Shown: positions 37,652 through 47,128, counted from the first letter of the stretch. The stretch: 57,571 nucleotides of DNA from Onishia taeanensis (GCF_013349955.1 NZ_JABVXC010000014.1:63472-121042); one strand, 5' to 3'. A program made the numbers and translations. The notes: generated by a model from the sequence alone, not told the origin.

Positions 37652-37764
37652 GTGGCGCTCGCCAAGTGCCACTGACCATGCAGAGAATGTCAGGTTCCCT
37701 GCCATGGTTTCTCCTCATCAAGCTAGTCACGGTCTTAATGCCGCCCTCCCGGGCGGCTTTTTTT
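37652..37764 (+). ncRNA. Candidate ~113-nt small RNA
   Basis: A free-standing transcription unit in the 348-bp gap between ldhA and lysR: strong promoter, predicted start about 37652, strong rho-independent terminator ending at 37764. The interior can form a GTGGC/GCCAC hairpin (37653-37674), a second stem using CCATG(C)AG / CTGCCATGG (37677-37706), then a single-stranded C/U-rich stretch (TTTCTCCTCATC, 37708-37719) complementary to Shine-Dalgarno sequences. With the Fur-like box it resembles RyhB/PrrF-type iron-stress RNAs in layout, though I see no sequence similarity to them. A 35-codon frame from 37678 overlaps it. Confidence 0.5.
37740..37764 (+). terminator. Rho-independent terminator of the candidate small RNA
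   Basis: GCCGCCC / GGGCGGC with a 4-nt loop followed by seven T. There is no annotated plus-strand gene for it to serve. Confidence 0.88.
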
Positions 37765-37879
37765 GCCTGTCTTTCAAGACAATAAGGGCATTGTGCCGGG
37801 AACTGATGTGGCTCGCCTTGTCCTCCGTCAAACCCGACCGTTTCATCCGGCCTAGACCGCCACGCCTTTTCTCGATACC

Positions 37880-38788
37880 TCAGCGAGCGCCCCGTTCCCG
37901 CCACAGGCCGCGCTGATAAAGCCGCTCGTGCAGCAGGGCGGCCAGGGCATCCACCGCGGGCTTCGAGGCCGCCGACATCCGTTTGCCTAGATGTAGCTGC
38001 GCCTCGCCTCCGGTCAGCGCCGGCAGGCCATCCGCCGGCCCCAGCTCGCGCATCGCCGGCGTCAGCCGCTCCCGGTCGAGCACGCTGATCGATAGCCCCG
38101 CCTCTACCGCTGTCTCCAGCGCATGAACGCTGGTGCTGGTGAAAACTGCGTACCAGGCACGCTCCTCGGCCTCCAGCGCCTCGACCCCGATCGCCCGGTA
38201 CGGACAATCCACCGGATGCAGGCCCAAGGGCAGAGGCTGGGCCGGATCGAGTACGTACTCCCGCGCCGCAGCCCAGACCGGTGACGTTCGCCACAGCGGC
38301 TGGCCGCCTTCGAAACGATGCGAGCGATCGAGCAGCAGTGCCAGGGTCAGCTCGCCACGCTCGAGCCGTCTAGCCAGCTCACCACTGGTTGCCGTCACCG
38401 CCTCGAGCAGTACGTCCGGATGTTGGGCCATGAACTCGGGCAGTATCTGGCCCACCAGCTCGCGGGCAAAGTCTTCCGGCATACCGAAGCGCACCCTGCC
38501 GGAAAGCCCTCGGCCGGTAAAACGTGCCAGCAGCCGATCATGCTGAGACAGCAGGGCGCGGGCCTCACGCATCAGCGACTCGCCGGCGGGCGTCAGCGTC
38601 ATGCCCCGGGCACTACGGATCAGCAGCCGTGTTGCCAGACGCTCTTCCAAGCGCTTGATTTGCATACTAATCGCACTGACCGTGCGATGCCGCTGCTCGG
38701 CAGCTGCCGCCAGGGTGCCAAGCTGTGCGACGGCCATGAAACTGCGCAGCGACTCAAGATCCAGGGCGCTGGTCATGACTTCAGACAT
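37880..38788 (-). CDS. LysR-family transcriptional regulator
   Basis: 302 aa. N-terminal winged helix (LESLRSFMAVAQLGTLAAAAEQRHRTVSAISMQIKRLEERL, residues ~11-60), then the effector domain from ~90 (GRVRFGMPEDFARELV). Divergent from the DMT permease gene at 38910, with a 121-bp AT-richer gap, so the permease is the most likely target. The ldhA remnant and small RNA lie downstream on its 3' side. Confidence 0.9.
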   Translation of the reverse strand: MSEVMTSALDLESLRSFMAVAQLGTLAAAAEQRHRTVSAISMQIKRLEERLATRLLIRSARGMTLTPAGESLMREARALLSQHDRLLARFTGRGLSGRVRFGMPEDFARELVGQILPEFMAQHPDVLLEAVTATSGELARRLERGELTLALLLDRSHRFEGGQPLWRTSPVWAAAREYVLDPAQPLPLGLHPVDCPYRAIGVEALEAEERAWYAVFTSTSVHALETAVEAGLSISVLDRERLTPAMRELGPADGLPALTGGEAQLHLGKRMSAASKPAVDALAALLHERLYQRGLWRERGAR

Positions 38789-38909
38789 ATTGAAGGCTCA
38801 CTACAAATTTAATCGATTCTCTTAACACCCTAGTCGCCCGAGAATGGCCGCGCCATCATCGCCGACGACCGCTGAACACCTGGGATGTGATGATGCGCAA
38901 GGAGACATC

Positions 38910-40106
38910 ATGCAACTGCACTCATCGACACCTGGATTCCCCCACCGTCTACCACTCGGGACACTGTCCATTGCAGCGGGCTTCGTACTCTGCTGGAGCA
39001 GTGGCTTCGTTGGCAGCCGCCTCGCGGTTGCCGTCGACTCCCCGGTGCTTTCCCTCTACGCCTGGCGCTTCGCTCTGGCGACGCTGATCGCCGCCCTGAT
39101 CTGGGCCGCACAGGTGGGACCGCAGGGCCTGCGCAAGCAGCTGGCTTGGTACCCACTTGGGCGGGAAGCGGCGATTGGCAGCCTGACCGTGGGGCTTTAT
39201 CTGCTGGCCATGCTGGTGGCCGTCCAACAGGGTGTCAGTGCCGGCGTGGCTTCGCTGGTGGGTGCACTGCAACCGCTGGCCGCCGCCGGCCTGGCCGGCC
39301 TGTGGCTGGGGGAAGTCAACGGTCGCGGCCGCTGGATCGGCATGGGCGTGGCCACTTTGGGCGCCGGGCTATGTGTGATGGATGACGTGCAAGGGGTCGG
39401 CGGAGCTCCGGCCTGGGCCTATGCCCTGCCAGTGCTGGCAGTCGCGGCGGTAACGCTTGGCAGCGTCATGACCTCGACGCCAAAAGTGAAGCTGCCGCTG
39501 ATGGCGCGTCTGACCGCCCAGCTCATGGCCGCAACGCTGGTGTTCTTCGCCGCGGCGCTGGCCGCTGGCAGCCCAATGACGCCGCCGACGATGGATGCCG
39601 AGACGCTCACCGTCATGGCGTGGCTGGTAGGGCTCGCCACCTTCGGCGGCTACGGTTTCTTCGTGGCGGGGCTAGGACGCCTGGGGGTGGCGCGGCTATC
39701 GACACTGATCTATCTGACCCCGGCCGTGACCCTTGGCTTCACCGCCGTGCTCTTCGATGAGCTGCCAGGGCAGCTTGGCTGGCTGGGCATGGCGGTGGCC
39801 ACCGTGGGCGTGCTGATGGCGTTGGGCTCACGCCCAGGCAAAGCCCCACGCACATTGGATCGGGCGGCGAACCAGACGCCCTATCAAGCCGGCATGGAGA
39901 CCTCCCACTGGAGGGCCCAGGGTGGTGGCGACCTCGATGGCGAACGCGCTCGCCAAGAGATCCCTCAGCTCCCTCAAATCAAGGCCCAGCCAGTGGGCGA
40001 GGCTCAGGCCTCGCGAGCGAAGATCAGGTCCCAGACGCCGTGGCCAAGCCGTTCGCCGCGGGCCTCGAACTTGGTCAACGGCCGGAAGTCGGGTCGCGGC
40101 ACATAG
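38910..40106 (+). CDS. DMT/EamA-family permease with long C-terminal extension
   Basis: 398 aa. Ten helices in two EamA repeats fill residues ~15-310 ([56 protein letters not shown]). Usual length is near 300 aa. The last ~85 residues (from ~SRPGKAPRT) are hydrophilic, Arg/Gln/Ser-rich, and their final 103 bp are antisense to the end of trmB, which suggests loss of an original stop codon. AAGGAG fixes the ATG at 38910. Substrate unknown, perhaps an amino acid or metabolite exported under LysR control. Confidence 0.85.
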   Translation: MQLHSSTPGFPHRLPLGTLSIAAGFVLCWSSGFVGSRLAVAVDSPVLSLYAWRFALATLIAALIWAAQVGPQGLRKQLAWYPLGREAAIGSLTVGLYLLAMLVAVQQGVSAGVASLVGALQPLAAAGLAGLWLGEVNGRGRWIGMGVATLGAGLCVMDDVQGVGGAPAWAYALPVLAVAAVTLGSVMTSTPKVKLPLMARLTAQLMAATLVFFAAALAAGSPMTPPTMDAETLTVMAWLVGLATFGGYGFFVAGLGRLGVARLSTLIYLTPAVTLGFTAVLFDELPGQLGWLGMAVATVGVLMALGSRPGKAPRTLDRAANQTPYQAGMETSHWRAQGGGDLDGERARQEIPQLPQIKAQPVGEAQASRAKIRSQTPWPSRSPRASNLVNGRKSGRGT

Positions 40107-40825
40107 GGCGCACTCTCGGCGGGGGCGGTGTTGCGATAGCCGGGCGCTTGCGCCATCACCTCCGCCATCCACTCGGCATAGGCTTCCCAGTCGGTGGCCA
40201 TATGCAGGGTCCCGCCGGGCTTCAGGCAACCGCGCACCAGCTCGACGAAGGCCGGCTGGACGATGCGGCGCTTGTGGTGCTTCTTCTTCGGCCAGGGGTC
40301 GGGGAAGAATAGCTGCAGGCGATCCAGGCTCGCTTCGGGCAGGCACTCGTCGAGTACCCGCAGAGCATCCTCGCGGTAGACCCGCAGGTTGGTGAGCCCA
40401 CGCTTGTCGGCCTCATCCAGCAGCTTGCCCACGCCCGGGGCGTGAACCTCGATACCGATGAAGTCCGTCTCGGGGTGGCGCTCGGCCTGCTCGATCAGGG
40501 AGCCGCCCATGCCAAAGCCGATCTCCACCACCAGTGGTGCCTGGCGCCCGAACAGGGTCGCCGGGTCCTGTGGGCCATCATCCAGCGTCAGGCCGAGGCG
40601 CGGCCAGACCTCTTCGAGGCCGCGAGTCTGGGCCTGGGTCATGCGCCCGGCTCGCAGCACGTAGCTCTTGATGCCGCGGCGATGCAGGGGCGCGGACTCG
40701 TCTTGCGTTGCCGGCTCTTGCACAGAAGCATCTTGGGTTGCACGAGCAGCGTTATCGGCGACAGGGTCGGCATCATCCGCCTGGGCGGCTGCAGTGTCGG
40801 GCGTCGGGGTGCGGTCGTCGTTCAT
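40004..40825 (-). CDS. trmB: tRNA (guanine-46-N7)-methyltransferase
   Basis: 273 aa. SAM-binding [16 protein letters not shown], then [12 protein letters not shown] and the substrate block [19 protein letters not shown], all diagnostic of TrmB. Residues 1-~48 are an acidic Asp/Ala/Thr-rich extension absent from the E. coli enzyme (239 aa); an internal start would remove it, but no better ribosome site is apparent. It follows thiG by 60 bp on the same strand, an arrangement frequent in gammaproteobacteria. Confidence 0.94.
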   Translation of the reverse strand: MNDDRTPTPDTAAAQADDADPVADNAARATQDASVQEPATQDESAPLHRRGIKSYVLRAGRMTQAQTRGLEEVWPRLGLTLDDGPQDPATLFGRQAPLVVEIGFGMGGSLIEQAERHPETDFIGIEVHAPGVGKLLDEADKRGLTNLRVYREDALRVLDECLPEASLDRLQLFFPDPWPKKKHHKRRIVQPAFVELVRGCLKPGGTLHMATDWEAYAEWMAEVMAQAPGYRNTAPAESAPYVPRPDFRPLTKFEARGERLGHGVWDLIFAREA

Positions 40826-40885
40826 ACGGCGGCGGTCGGGTATCCGTTAGTCATAAGTAAGGCGGTCGTCAGTCAACGGTGGTGG

Positions 40886-41683
40886 TCAGCCGTTGATGCG
40901 CCCGGCGAAGGGCGAGGACGGCTCGGCGCTCTGTCGGCGTGGCATGCGACCGGCCAGAAAGGCCTCGCGACCCGCTTCCACAGCCTGACGCATGGCATTG
41001 GCCATACGCTCGGGATCACGGGCATGGGCGATCGCCGAATTCATCAGCACGGCGTCGCAGCCAAGCTCCATGGCCAGGGCCGCGTCCGAGGCGGTGCCGA
41101 TGCCGGCATCCACCAGCACCGGCACCAGGCTCTGCTCAACGATCAGGCGCAGATTGTGCGGGTTCTGGATGCCGTGGCCGGAACCGATCAGCGAGCCCAG
41201 CGGCATGATCGCCGCACAGCCCATGCGTTCGAGTTCGCGGGCGACGATGGGGTCGTCGCTGGTATAAACCATGACGTCGAAACCGTCGGCCAACAGTTCC
41301 TCGGCGGCCTTCAGGGTCTCGACCACGTTGGGGTAGAGGGTGCCGTCATCGCCGAGCACTTCGAGCTTGACCAGATTGTGGCCATCGAGCAGCTCGCGGG
41401 CGAGCTTGCAGGTACGCACCGCATCGCGCGCCGTGTAGCAGCCGGCGGTGTTGGGCAGCAGGGTATAGCGGCTCGGCGGGATCACATCGAGCAGATTGGT
41501 TGCATCGGCGTCCTGCCCCAAGTTGGTGCGACGCACCGCGAAGGTGACGATCTCGGCGGCGCTGGCCGCAATCGCCCGGGACGCTTCGTCGAAGTCGCGG
41601 TACTTGCCGGTGCCGACCAGCAGGCGGGAGCCGAACTCGCGACCGGCAATCGTCAGCGGTTGATCTTCGATACGTTCAGACAT
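40886..41683 (-). CDS. thiG: Thiazole synthase
   Basis: 265 aa TIM barrel that makes the thiazole phosphate of thiamine from DXP, a glycine imine and ThiS-thiocarboxylate. The Schiff-base lysine is Lys106 in [25 protein letters not shown] and [15 protein letters not shown] (phosphate site) are conserved. Preceded by thiS with a 42-bp gap and followed by trmB. Confidence 0.95.
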   Translation of the reverse strand: MSERIEDQPLTIAGREFGSRLLVGTGKYRDFDEASRAIAASAAEIVTFAVRRTNLGQDADATNLLDVIPPSRYTLLPNTAGCYTARDAVRTCKLARELLDGHNLVKLEVLGDDGTLYPNVVETLKAAEELLADGFDVMVYTSDDPIVARELERMGCAAIMPLGSLIGSGHGIQNPHNLRLIVEQSLVPVLVDAGIGTASDAALAMELGCDAVLMNSAIAHARDPERMANAMRQAVEAGREAFLAGRMPRRQSAEPSSPFAGRING

Positions 41684-41725
41684 CTGGTCTCCTCGAATGT
41701 GACTGGCAGGCGGTGAAAGCGCCGG

Positions 41726-41926
41726 CTAGCCGCCGCCGATGGCATGCACGATTTCGACGCGATCGCCCTCGCCGAGCCGGGTCGCCGCATGCTGGCTGCG
41801 GGGCACGATCTCCTCGTTGACCTCGACGGCGATCCGGCGACCGGCCAAGTCCAGGGCCAGGATCAACTCGCCGACGGTGGTCTCGCTCGCCAATTGCTTG
41901 GCATCACCATTGAGCTGGATCTGCAT
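41726..41926 (-). CDS. thiS: Sulfur carrier protein ThiS
   Basis: 66 aa ubiquitin-like protein starting MQIQLNG and ending in the obligatory Gly-Gly (VHAIGGG), which is adenylated and thiocarboxylated to donate sulfur to ThiG. First gene of thiS-thiG-trmB. No TPP riboswitch is apparent in the 146 bp upstream. Confidence 0.95.
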   Translation of the reverse strand: MQIQLNGDAKQLASETTVGELILALDLAGRRIAVEVNEEIVPRSQHAATRLGEGDRVEIVHAIGGG

Positions 41927-41960
41927 GGCATCCTCTCAACAGGCTGGTTAAAGGGCCCAT

Positions 41961-41966
41961 ATTGTA
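41961..41966 (-). promoter_or_regulatory. Candidate -10 of the thiS-thiG operon
   Basis: TACAAT on the minus strand 35 bp before thiS. The matching -35 is poor, so this is tentative. Confidence 0.25.
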
Positions 41967-42072
41967 GCCTGTTCGCGGCGCTCCGGGTACGGTAATCCCG
42001 GCATCGGCGCCAACTGCAACCGCGCGGCCCCATGACCCCAAGCTGAATAAGCAAGTCGAACAGGAGAGCAGC

Positions 42073-42444
42073 ATGCAAGACAGGCGATGGTGGATGACGG
42101 CCGCCGGCAGCGGCGCGCTGACGGTAATGGCCGGGGCCTTCGGCGCCCATGCCCTGGGCGACACCCTGGCCCCCAAGCTGCTGGCAGCCTTCGAAACCGG
42201 CGTTCGCTACCAGGCCTGGCACACCCTGGCGATACTCGGCGTGCTGGCCTGGCGGTCAAGCCTGCCTCGCCCCGGGCAACTGACGGTGATCCGGCTGTGG
42301 GCGCTGGGCATCCTGCTGTTTTCGGGCTCACTGTATGCGCTGGCACTCAGCGGCGTGACGCTGCTCGGTTTGATCACCCCGTTTGGCGGCTTCTTGCTGA
42401 TCCTCGGCTGGCTGACGCTGGGCGTCAGCGCCTGGCGGGCTTAG
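42073..42444 (+). CDS. DUF423 membrane protein (YgdD-like)
   Basis: 123 aa with four helices. GALTVMAGAFGAHALGDTLAP, ETGVRYQAWHTLAIL and LFSGSLYALALSG...TPFGGFLLILGWLTL are the family signature. Small inner-membrane protein of unknown role. AGGAGAG site before the ATG. Divergent from thiS. Confidence 0.9.
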   Translation: MQDRRWWMTAAGSGALTVMAGAFGAHALGDTLAPKLLAAFETGVRYQAWHTLAILGVLAWRSSLPRPGQLTVIRLWALGILLFSGSLYALALSGVTLLGLITPFGGFLLILGWLTLGVSAWRA

Positions 42445-42468
42445 GCTTAGCGACGGGGCGTTCAAGAC

Positions 42469-42882
42469 TCAGTCGCCGTCGGGCAGTGAATAGGTCGAGG
42501 TGACGATGGCTACCGGCTGCTCGTCGCCGGCGGAGTAGAGCTCCACTTCGCCGACTGCCAGGCGCCGGCCCAGCTTGACGATTCGCGCGTTGGCGATCAG
42601 GTCGCGATCGCCCCGGGCACGGCGCAGGAAGTGGCAGTTGAAGTCGGTAGTCACGGCCATCGCTTCGGGACCGATCTGGGCCAGAATCGCCACATACAGA
42701 CAGACATCGGCGAGCCCCATGATGCTCGGCCCGGACACGCTGGCGCCGGGACGCAGATGCTCGTCCTCGATGGCGAGGCTCATGGTGGCGCGCATCTCAT
42801 CGACGCCCTCGATGGTGCCCTGGCGATGGGGAAAGGCCTCGTCGAGAAATTCTTCGATGGCGGCGGCGGACATCACGGTCAT
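42469..42882 (-). CDS. PaaI-type hotdog-fold thioesterase
   Basis: 137 aa. Hotdog-fold features: RPGASVSGPSIMGLADVCLYVAIL (long central helix with catalytic Asp or Glu) and VTTDFNCHFLRRA (beta strand). Likely hydrolyses an acyl-CoA thioester. ATG at 42882 preceded by AGGGAGA; the open frame extends upstream through the heptamer repeat without support. The upstream gap of 180 bp holds that repeat element. Confidence 0.8.
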   Translation of the reverse strand: MTVMSAAAIEEFLDEAFPHRQGTIEGVDEMRATMSLAIEDEHLRPGASVSGPSIMGLADVCLYVAILAQIGPEAMAVTTDFNCHFLRRARGDRDLIANARIVKLGRRLAVGEVELYSAGDEQPVAIVTSTYSLPDGD

Positions 42883-42962
42883 CGGGCTCTCCCTGTATGG
42901 CTGTTCGACGGGTGGCGCAGCATCGACGGGAACAATGGCGCCGCCGTCAAGATAGCCCAGAG

Positions 42963-43072
42963 AGCTGGAAGCTGGAAGCTGGAAGCCAAGATCCAACCAC
43001 CACCACAAAACCCAATAACCGGTTTTCGCTTTTGACTTTTCTTCCGACTTCCAGCTTATGACTTCAAGCTCC
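42963..43072. repeat. Heptamer-repeat element, locus A (thioesterase/glcB gap)
   Basis: Three direct copies of AGCTGGA (42963-42983) at the left, a ~60-bp filler, and at the right CTTCCAGCTT (43048-43057) followed by ACTTCAAGCTCC (43061-43072). The right part is an inverted copy of the heptamer, so the whole can fold back. The right end overlaps the glcB stop codon at 43064-43066. A related element lies at 52836-52990. Confidence 0.75.
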
Positions 43073-45256
43073 GGGCGTAGCTCGGCCCGCCTTGTGCACT
43101 GCCCGCCAGTGGTGCAACAGCGGCTCGGTATAGCCCGCCGGCTGTACCCGGCCCTTGAACACCAGGTCACAAGCGGCCTGGAAGGCGCTGGAGGCAGCGA
43201 AGTCGGCGCTCATCGCCGTGTAGTCCGGGTCGCCGGCATTCTGCTCGTCGACGACTCGCGCCATGCGCTCGAGAGTCTCCTGAACGCGGTCCGGACTCAC
43301 CACGCCGTGGTGCAGCCAGTTGGCGATATGCTGGCTGGAAATCCGCAGGGTGGCGCGGTCCTCCATCAGGCCGACGTTGTGGATATCCGGCACCTTGGAA
43401 CAGCCGGTACCGTGCTCGACCCAGCGCACCACGTAGCCGAGGATGCCCTGACAGTTATTATCGAGCTCCTGCTGAATGTCCTCGTCGGACCAGTCAGGCG
43501 TCTCGGCCACCGGCACGGTCAGCAGATCATCGAGAAGATCGGCTTCACCCTTGTCTTCCAGCTCACGCTGGACAGCGTTCACGTCGATCTGGTGATAGTG
43601 CAGGGCGTGCAGCACCGCGGCGGTGGGCGACGGTACCCAGGCGGTGTTGGCGCCGGCCTTGGGGTGACCGACCTTCTGCTCGAGCATGGCAGCCATGCGG
43701 TCCGGCATCGCCCACATGCCCTTGCCGATCTGAGCCCGGCCACGCAACCCGCAGGCCAGACCGATCTGCACATTGTTGTGCTCGTAGGCGCCGATCCACT
43801 TGCTGCCTTTCATGTCACCCTTGCGAATCATCGGCCCGGCTTCCATGGCCGTGTGCATCTCGTCGCCGGTGCGATCCAGGAAGCCGGTATTGATGAAGGC
43901 GACCCGTGACGCGGCTTCGTGGATGCAGGCCTTGAGGTTGGCCGAGGTGCGGCGCTCCTCGTCCATGATGCCCATTTTCAGGGTGTCCCGCTGCATGCCC
44001 AGCAGGTCCTCGACGCGGGAGAACAGCTCGCTTGCGAAAGCCACCTCGTCCGGGCCGTGCATCTTCGGCTTGACGATGTAGACCGAGCCGCGACGCGAGT
44101 TGCGCGGCGCTCCGTCGGCCTTCTTCAGGTCGTGCAGCGCCAGCAGGCCGGTGACCACGGCGTCGAGTATGCCTTCCGGCACCTCGTTACCATCGGCGTC
44201 AAGAATTGCCGGCGTGGTCATCAGGTGGCCGACGTTGCGTACCAGCATCAGCGAGCGGCCATGCAGGCTCAGCGTGGAGCCGTCAGGCGTCAGATAGTCG
44301 CGATCGGCGTTGAGGCGACGAGTGACGGTCTTGCCGCCCTTTTCGATCTGTTCTTCGAGATCGCCACGCATCAGTCCCAGCCAGTTGCGATAGACACCGA
44401 CCTTGTCCTCGGCATCCACCGCAGCCACGGAGTCTTCGCAGTCCATGATGGTGCTCAGGGCAGCCTCGACCACCAGGTCCTTGACCCCGGCCGGGTCGGT
44501 CTTGCCGATCGGGTGGCTGCTGTCGAACTGCAGTTCCAGGTGCAAACCATGATTGGCCATCAGGATGGCGGTTGGCGCACTCGCCTCGCCCTGATAACCG
44601 ATCAACTTGCCGGGATCCTTGAGCCCGGTCTCACGGCCGCCCTCGAGACGCACCAGCAGATGACCATCGCGCAGCGAATAGCCGACGGCATCGCGATGCG
44701 AACCGGTGGCCAGCGGCACGGCACGGTCGAGCACGCCACGTGCGTAAGCCACCACCTTGGCGCCACGCTTGGGGTTGTAGCTGGTACCCTTCTCGGCACC
44801 ATCGTCTTCGCTGATCGCATCGGTACCGTAGAGCGCGTCGTACAGGCTGCCCCAGCGTGCATTGGCCGCGTTCAGGGCATAGCGGGCGTTGCTGACCGGC
44901 ACCACCAGCTGCGGACCGGCCTGAACGGCGATCTCGCGGTCGGTATTGGCGGTAGTGGCGCTGACGGTCTTCGGCGCGTCGACCAGATAGCCGATCTCCT
45001 CAAGGAAGGCGCGGTAGGCTGGCATGTCACTCACCGGGCCGGGGTGTTCCCGATGCCAGGCATCCAGCTTCTGCTGCAGGCGCTCGCGCTCGGCGAGCAA
45101 TTCCCGGTTGCGCGGTGTCAAATCAGCAAAGAGGGCATCAACGCCGGCCCAGAAGGCCTCGGCATCGATGCCGGTGCCCGGCAGGGCCTGATCGGTGAGG
45201 AAGCTATCCAGCTCGCGAGCCACCTGAAGGCGGTGGCGGGTAACTCGTTCAACCAT
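43064..45256 (-). CDS. glcB: Malate synthase G
   Basis: 730 aa. It condenses glyoxylate and acetyl-CoA to malate. Long G-type enzyme with the inserted domain; [63 protein letters not shown] and the C-terminal catalytic Asp region ([41 protein letters not shown]) are clear. ATG at 45256 follows AGGAG. The last codons and stop lie inside the repeat element of locus A. No glcDEF or glcC genes are in the window. Confidence 0.96.
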   Translation of the reverse strand: MVERVTRHRLQVARELDSFLTDQALPGTGIDAEAFWAGVDALFADLTPRNRELLAERERLQQKLDAWHREHPGPVSDMPAYRAFLEEIGYLVDAPKTVSATTANTDREIAVQAGPQLVVPVSNARYALNAANARWGSLYDALYGTDAISEDDGAEKGTSYNPKRGAKVVAYARGVLDRAVPLATGSHRDAVGYSLRDGHLLVRLEGGRETGLKDPGKLIGYQGEASAPTAILMANHGLHLELQFDSSHPIGKTDPAGVKDLVVEAALSTIMDCEDSVAAVDAEDKVGVYRNWLGLMRGDLEEQIEKGGKTVTRRLNADRDYLTPDGSTLSLHGRSLMLVRNVGHLMTTPAILDADGNEVPEGILDAVVTGLLALHDLKKADGAPRNSRRGSVYIVKPKMHGPDEVAFASELFSRVEDLLGMQRDTLKMGIMDEERRTSANLKACIHEAASRVAFINTGFLDRTGDEMHTAMEAGPMIRKGDMKGSKWIGAYEHNNVQIGLACGLRGRAQIGKGMWAMPDRMAAMLEQKVGHPKAGANTAWVPSPTAAVLHALHYHQIDVNAVQRELEDKGEADLLDDLLTVPVAETPDWSDEDIQQELDNNCQGILGYVVRWVEHGTGCSKVPDIHNVGLMEDRATLRISSQHIANWLHHGVVSPDRVQETLERMARVVDEQNAGDPDYTAMSADFAASSAFQAACDLVFKGRVQPAGYTEPLLHHWRAVHKAGRATPGA

Positions 45257-45337
45257 GGGGATCTCCTGATGCACGCTGACCAACCGGCCAGACTCGCCAC
45301 AGCGAGTGCCCTCTCGTTGGCACGCAGGGCAGTTTGT

Positions 45338-45360
45338 GGAAATTAATTCCAGAATATTCT
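45338..45360. promoter_or_regulatory. AT-rich inverted repeats upstream of glcB
   Basis: GGAAATTAATTCC (45338-45350) directly followed by the perfect palindrome AGAATATTCT (45351-45360), in the 231-bp divergent gap between glcB and the hydrolase gene. An operator is possible; no regulator gene is adjacent. Confidence 0.3.
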
Positions 45361-45487
45361 CGAGCTGATGCTATCCCATATTTCGTCGGCCGTCGTCAAT
45401 TCCTCGACCAAATGATGAGAACCGTCGTTTACAAATATGGCTTGTGCCCCCCGCTAGCGCTAGCATGTGAGCACTAGGGAGAGATTG

Positions 45488-46474
45488 ATGACCGACTTCG
45501 CATCACTGCAGGCGCTTGGGCCGATGGAACGCACTGGTGCGCCCGGTGGACCACCCCATGCCGGGACCCTCGGCCGATATCTCGAGCATTACCAGCTGTC
45601 GCCGCTGCTCGCCGACCAGGTCGGCCTGCATGTGGGCTTTATCGAGGCCGGAAACTTTCGCCTCTGGGCCCAGGTATGGAGCCCCGCCGAACCCAAGGGC
45701 ACGGCCTTCGTGGTGCATGGCTACTTCGACCATCTAGGCCTCTATCGCCACCTGCTGGCCCTGCTGCTCGAGCGCGGCTGGCGCGTCGTGATGTGGGACC
45801 TGCCCGGCCATGGCCTGTCCAGCGGCCCTCGGGCCACCATCGAGGATTTCGACGACTACGGGCTATGCTTGCGAGCATTGCAGGACCACCTCTCCCATCG
45901 CGGCCTGGCGCCCAAGCCCTGGATCGGCATCGGCCAGAGCACCGGCGCGGCGATTCTTGCCACCGACGCCCTGCGCCAGGGGCCCGATAGTCACTGGGCA
46001 GGGCTTGCCCTGCTGGCGCCGCTGGTCCGGCCCTTCGGCTGGTCGCAGTCGAGCTGGCTGCACCTACTTGCCGGCCCTTTCCTGCGCAGCCTGCCCAGGC
46101 GCTTCAACCCCAACTCCACCGACAGCGACTTCACCACCTTCCTCAAGGAGAGCGATCCCCTGCAACCCGATCGCCTGCCGGTAAGCTGGATCAACGCCAT
46201 GCGCCGCTGGATGCCGCGCCTGCTGGCGCTGCCCCCCAGCGAGCTGCCCGTGCTGATCCTGCAGGGCGAGCAGGACCTGACCGTCGACTGGCAGTGGAAC
46301 CTCGAGGTGCTGCGCGGCAAGTTTCCTCGCGCCGTCGTCCACCGCCACCCCGAAGCGCGTCATCATCTGGTCAATGAAGCCGAGGAAATCCGTCAAAGCA
46401 TGTTCGCCGAGCTAGAAACCTTTCTGGGTCAGTTCGAGACGCGCCCCGCCATGACCCAGGAACCCTCGGTATGA
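45488..46474 (+). CDS. Alpha/beta hydrolase (monoacylglycerol lipase/PldB-like)
   Basis: 328 aa. Fold markers: FVVHGYFDHLGLYRHLL (oxyanion), VVMWDLPGHGLSSG, nucleophile elbow GIGQSTGAA (Ser), LILQGEQDLTVD (Asp) and EARHHLVNE (His). No signal peptide, so cytosolic or peripheral. Probably acts on lysophospholipid or monoglyceride. GGGAGAG precedes the ATG at 45488; its stop overlaps the lipoprotein gene by four bases. Confidence 0.85.
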   Translation: MTDFASLQALGPMERTGAPGGPPHAGTLGRYLEHYQLSPLLADQVGLHVGFIEAGNFRLWAQVWSPAEPKGTAFVVHGYFDHLGLYRHLLALLLERGWRVVMWDLPGHGLSSGPRATIEDFDDYGLCLRALQDHLSHRGLAPKPWIGIGQSTGAAILATDALRQGPDSHWAGLALLAPLVRPFGWSQSSWLHLLAGPFLRSLPRRFNPNSTDSDFTTFLKESDPLQPDRLPVSWINAMRRWMPRLLALPPSELPVLILQGEQDLTVDWQWNLEVLRGKFPRAVVHRHPEARHHLVNEAEEIRQSMFAELETFLGQFETRPAMTQEPSV

Positions 46475-47007
46475 GCTACCTCACCGGCCCCACCCAGAAA
46501 GCTTGCCTGACGATGCTGGCCATACTCTGGCTGGTAAGCGGCTGCGCCAGCACGCCCGAGGGGCCTCCGACTCTGCGACAGGCGCTACTGGGGCTTAGCG
46601 ATCGTGCCGCCGCACTGGTCCTGGCCCAGCCGGCCTGGTCGCAGGCCGATTCCAGTGCAGAGCAGGATATCGTGCTGCTGCTGGGCGAGCCTGAGGTCGA
46701 CGCCAGCCTCGGCATTACCCCGGCGCGTTTTGGCGAGAGCCTGTCGCGCGCCCTGTTGGCCGCCCCCCAGGGCCCGCAGGTACTCGACTGGATGCCGAGC
46801 ATGACCGCGCCCGAAAGCACACGCGAAAGCGATAACGCCAATCTCTGGCTGCTGGAAAGCCGACTCGAACCCGATGGCCCCAGGCTGACCCTCTCGGACC
46901 GTGACCTGCTGCCCTACCGGCTGACCCTGGCGCTGCGCCACCCAGGTGATGACGAGCTCCGCTGGCAGCGGATGGTAAGCGGCGCCTTCGACACCACCGC
47001 GCTCTAG
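46471..47007 (+). CDS. Putative outer-membrane lipoprotein
   Basis: 178 aa. Type II signal with lipobox VSGC and Ala-Ser after the Cys (~residue 25), so outer-membrane sorting is expected. The C-terminal half (NLWLLESRLEPDGPRLTLSDRDLLPYRLTLALRHPGDDELRWQRM) alternates like a beta-rich domain and vaguely recalls LpoB-type proteins, but this is weak. Translationally coupled to the hydrolase upstream (ATGA overlap). Confidence 0.65.
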   Translation: MSYLTGPTQKACLTMLAILWLVSGCASTPEGPPTLRQALLGLSDRAAALVLAQPAWSQADSSAEQDIVLLLGEPEVDASLGITPARFGESLSRALLAAPQGPQVLDWMPSMTAPESTRESDNANLWLLESRLEPDGPRLTLSDRDLLPYRLTLALRHPGDDELRWQRMVSGAFDTTAL

Positions 47008-47071
47008 CCCTTGAGCTTTCACACGCTCAAACGGACTAGCGAAGCCAGCCTCACTGCCCTGGCCTGCACAG

Positions 47072-47100
47072 TTGAGTCGCTCCTCCTCTGGCGCCACAAT
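47072..47100 (+). promoter_or_regulatory. Candidate promoter of the aminotransferase gene
   Basis: -35 TTGAGT (47072-47077), 17-bp spacer, -10 CACAAT (47095-47100), 28 bp before the ATG at 47129. Confidence 0.45.
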
Positions 47101-47128
47101 CGTCACACCGCCTGAAAGGAGAGCCCGC

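Noticed and set aside
37617..37916. 99-residue plus-strand protein in the ldhA-lysR gap
   Set aside because: It begins in the promoter, has no ribosome site, runs through the terminator and is antisense to the lysR end.
36531..38294. A single 587-residue protein
   Set aside because: Only its C-terminal third is LdhA; the rest is out-of-frame translation of the ldhA 5' half, the small-RNA region and lysR.
40442..41716. 424-residue plus-strand frame
   Set aside because: Antisense to trmB and thiG.
41927..42072. TPP riboswitch before thiS (and before thiD at 23401-23463)
   Set aside because: No CTGAGA or ACCTGATCTGG-type core on either strand.
43919..45346. 475-residue plus-strand frame
   Set aside because: Antisense to glcB; composition is that of a shadow frame.
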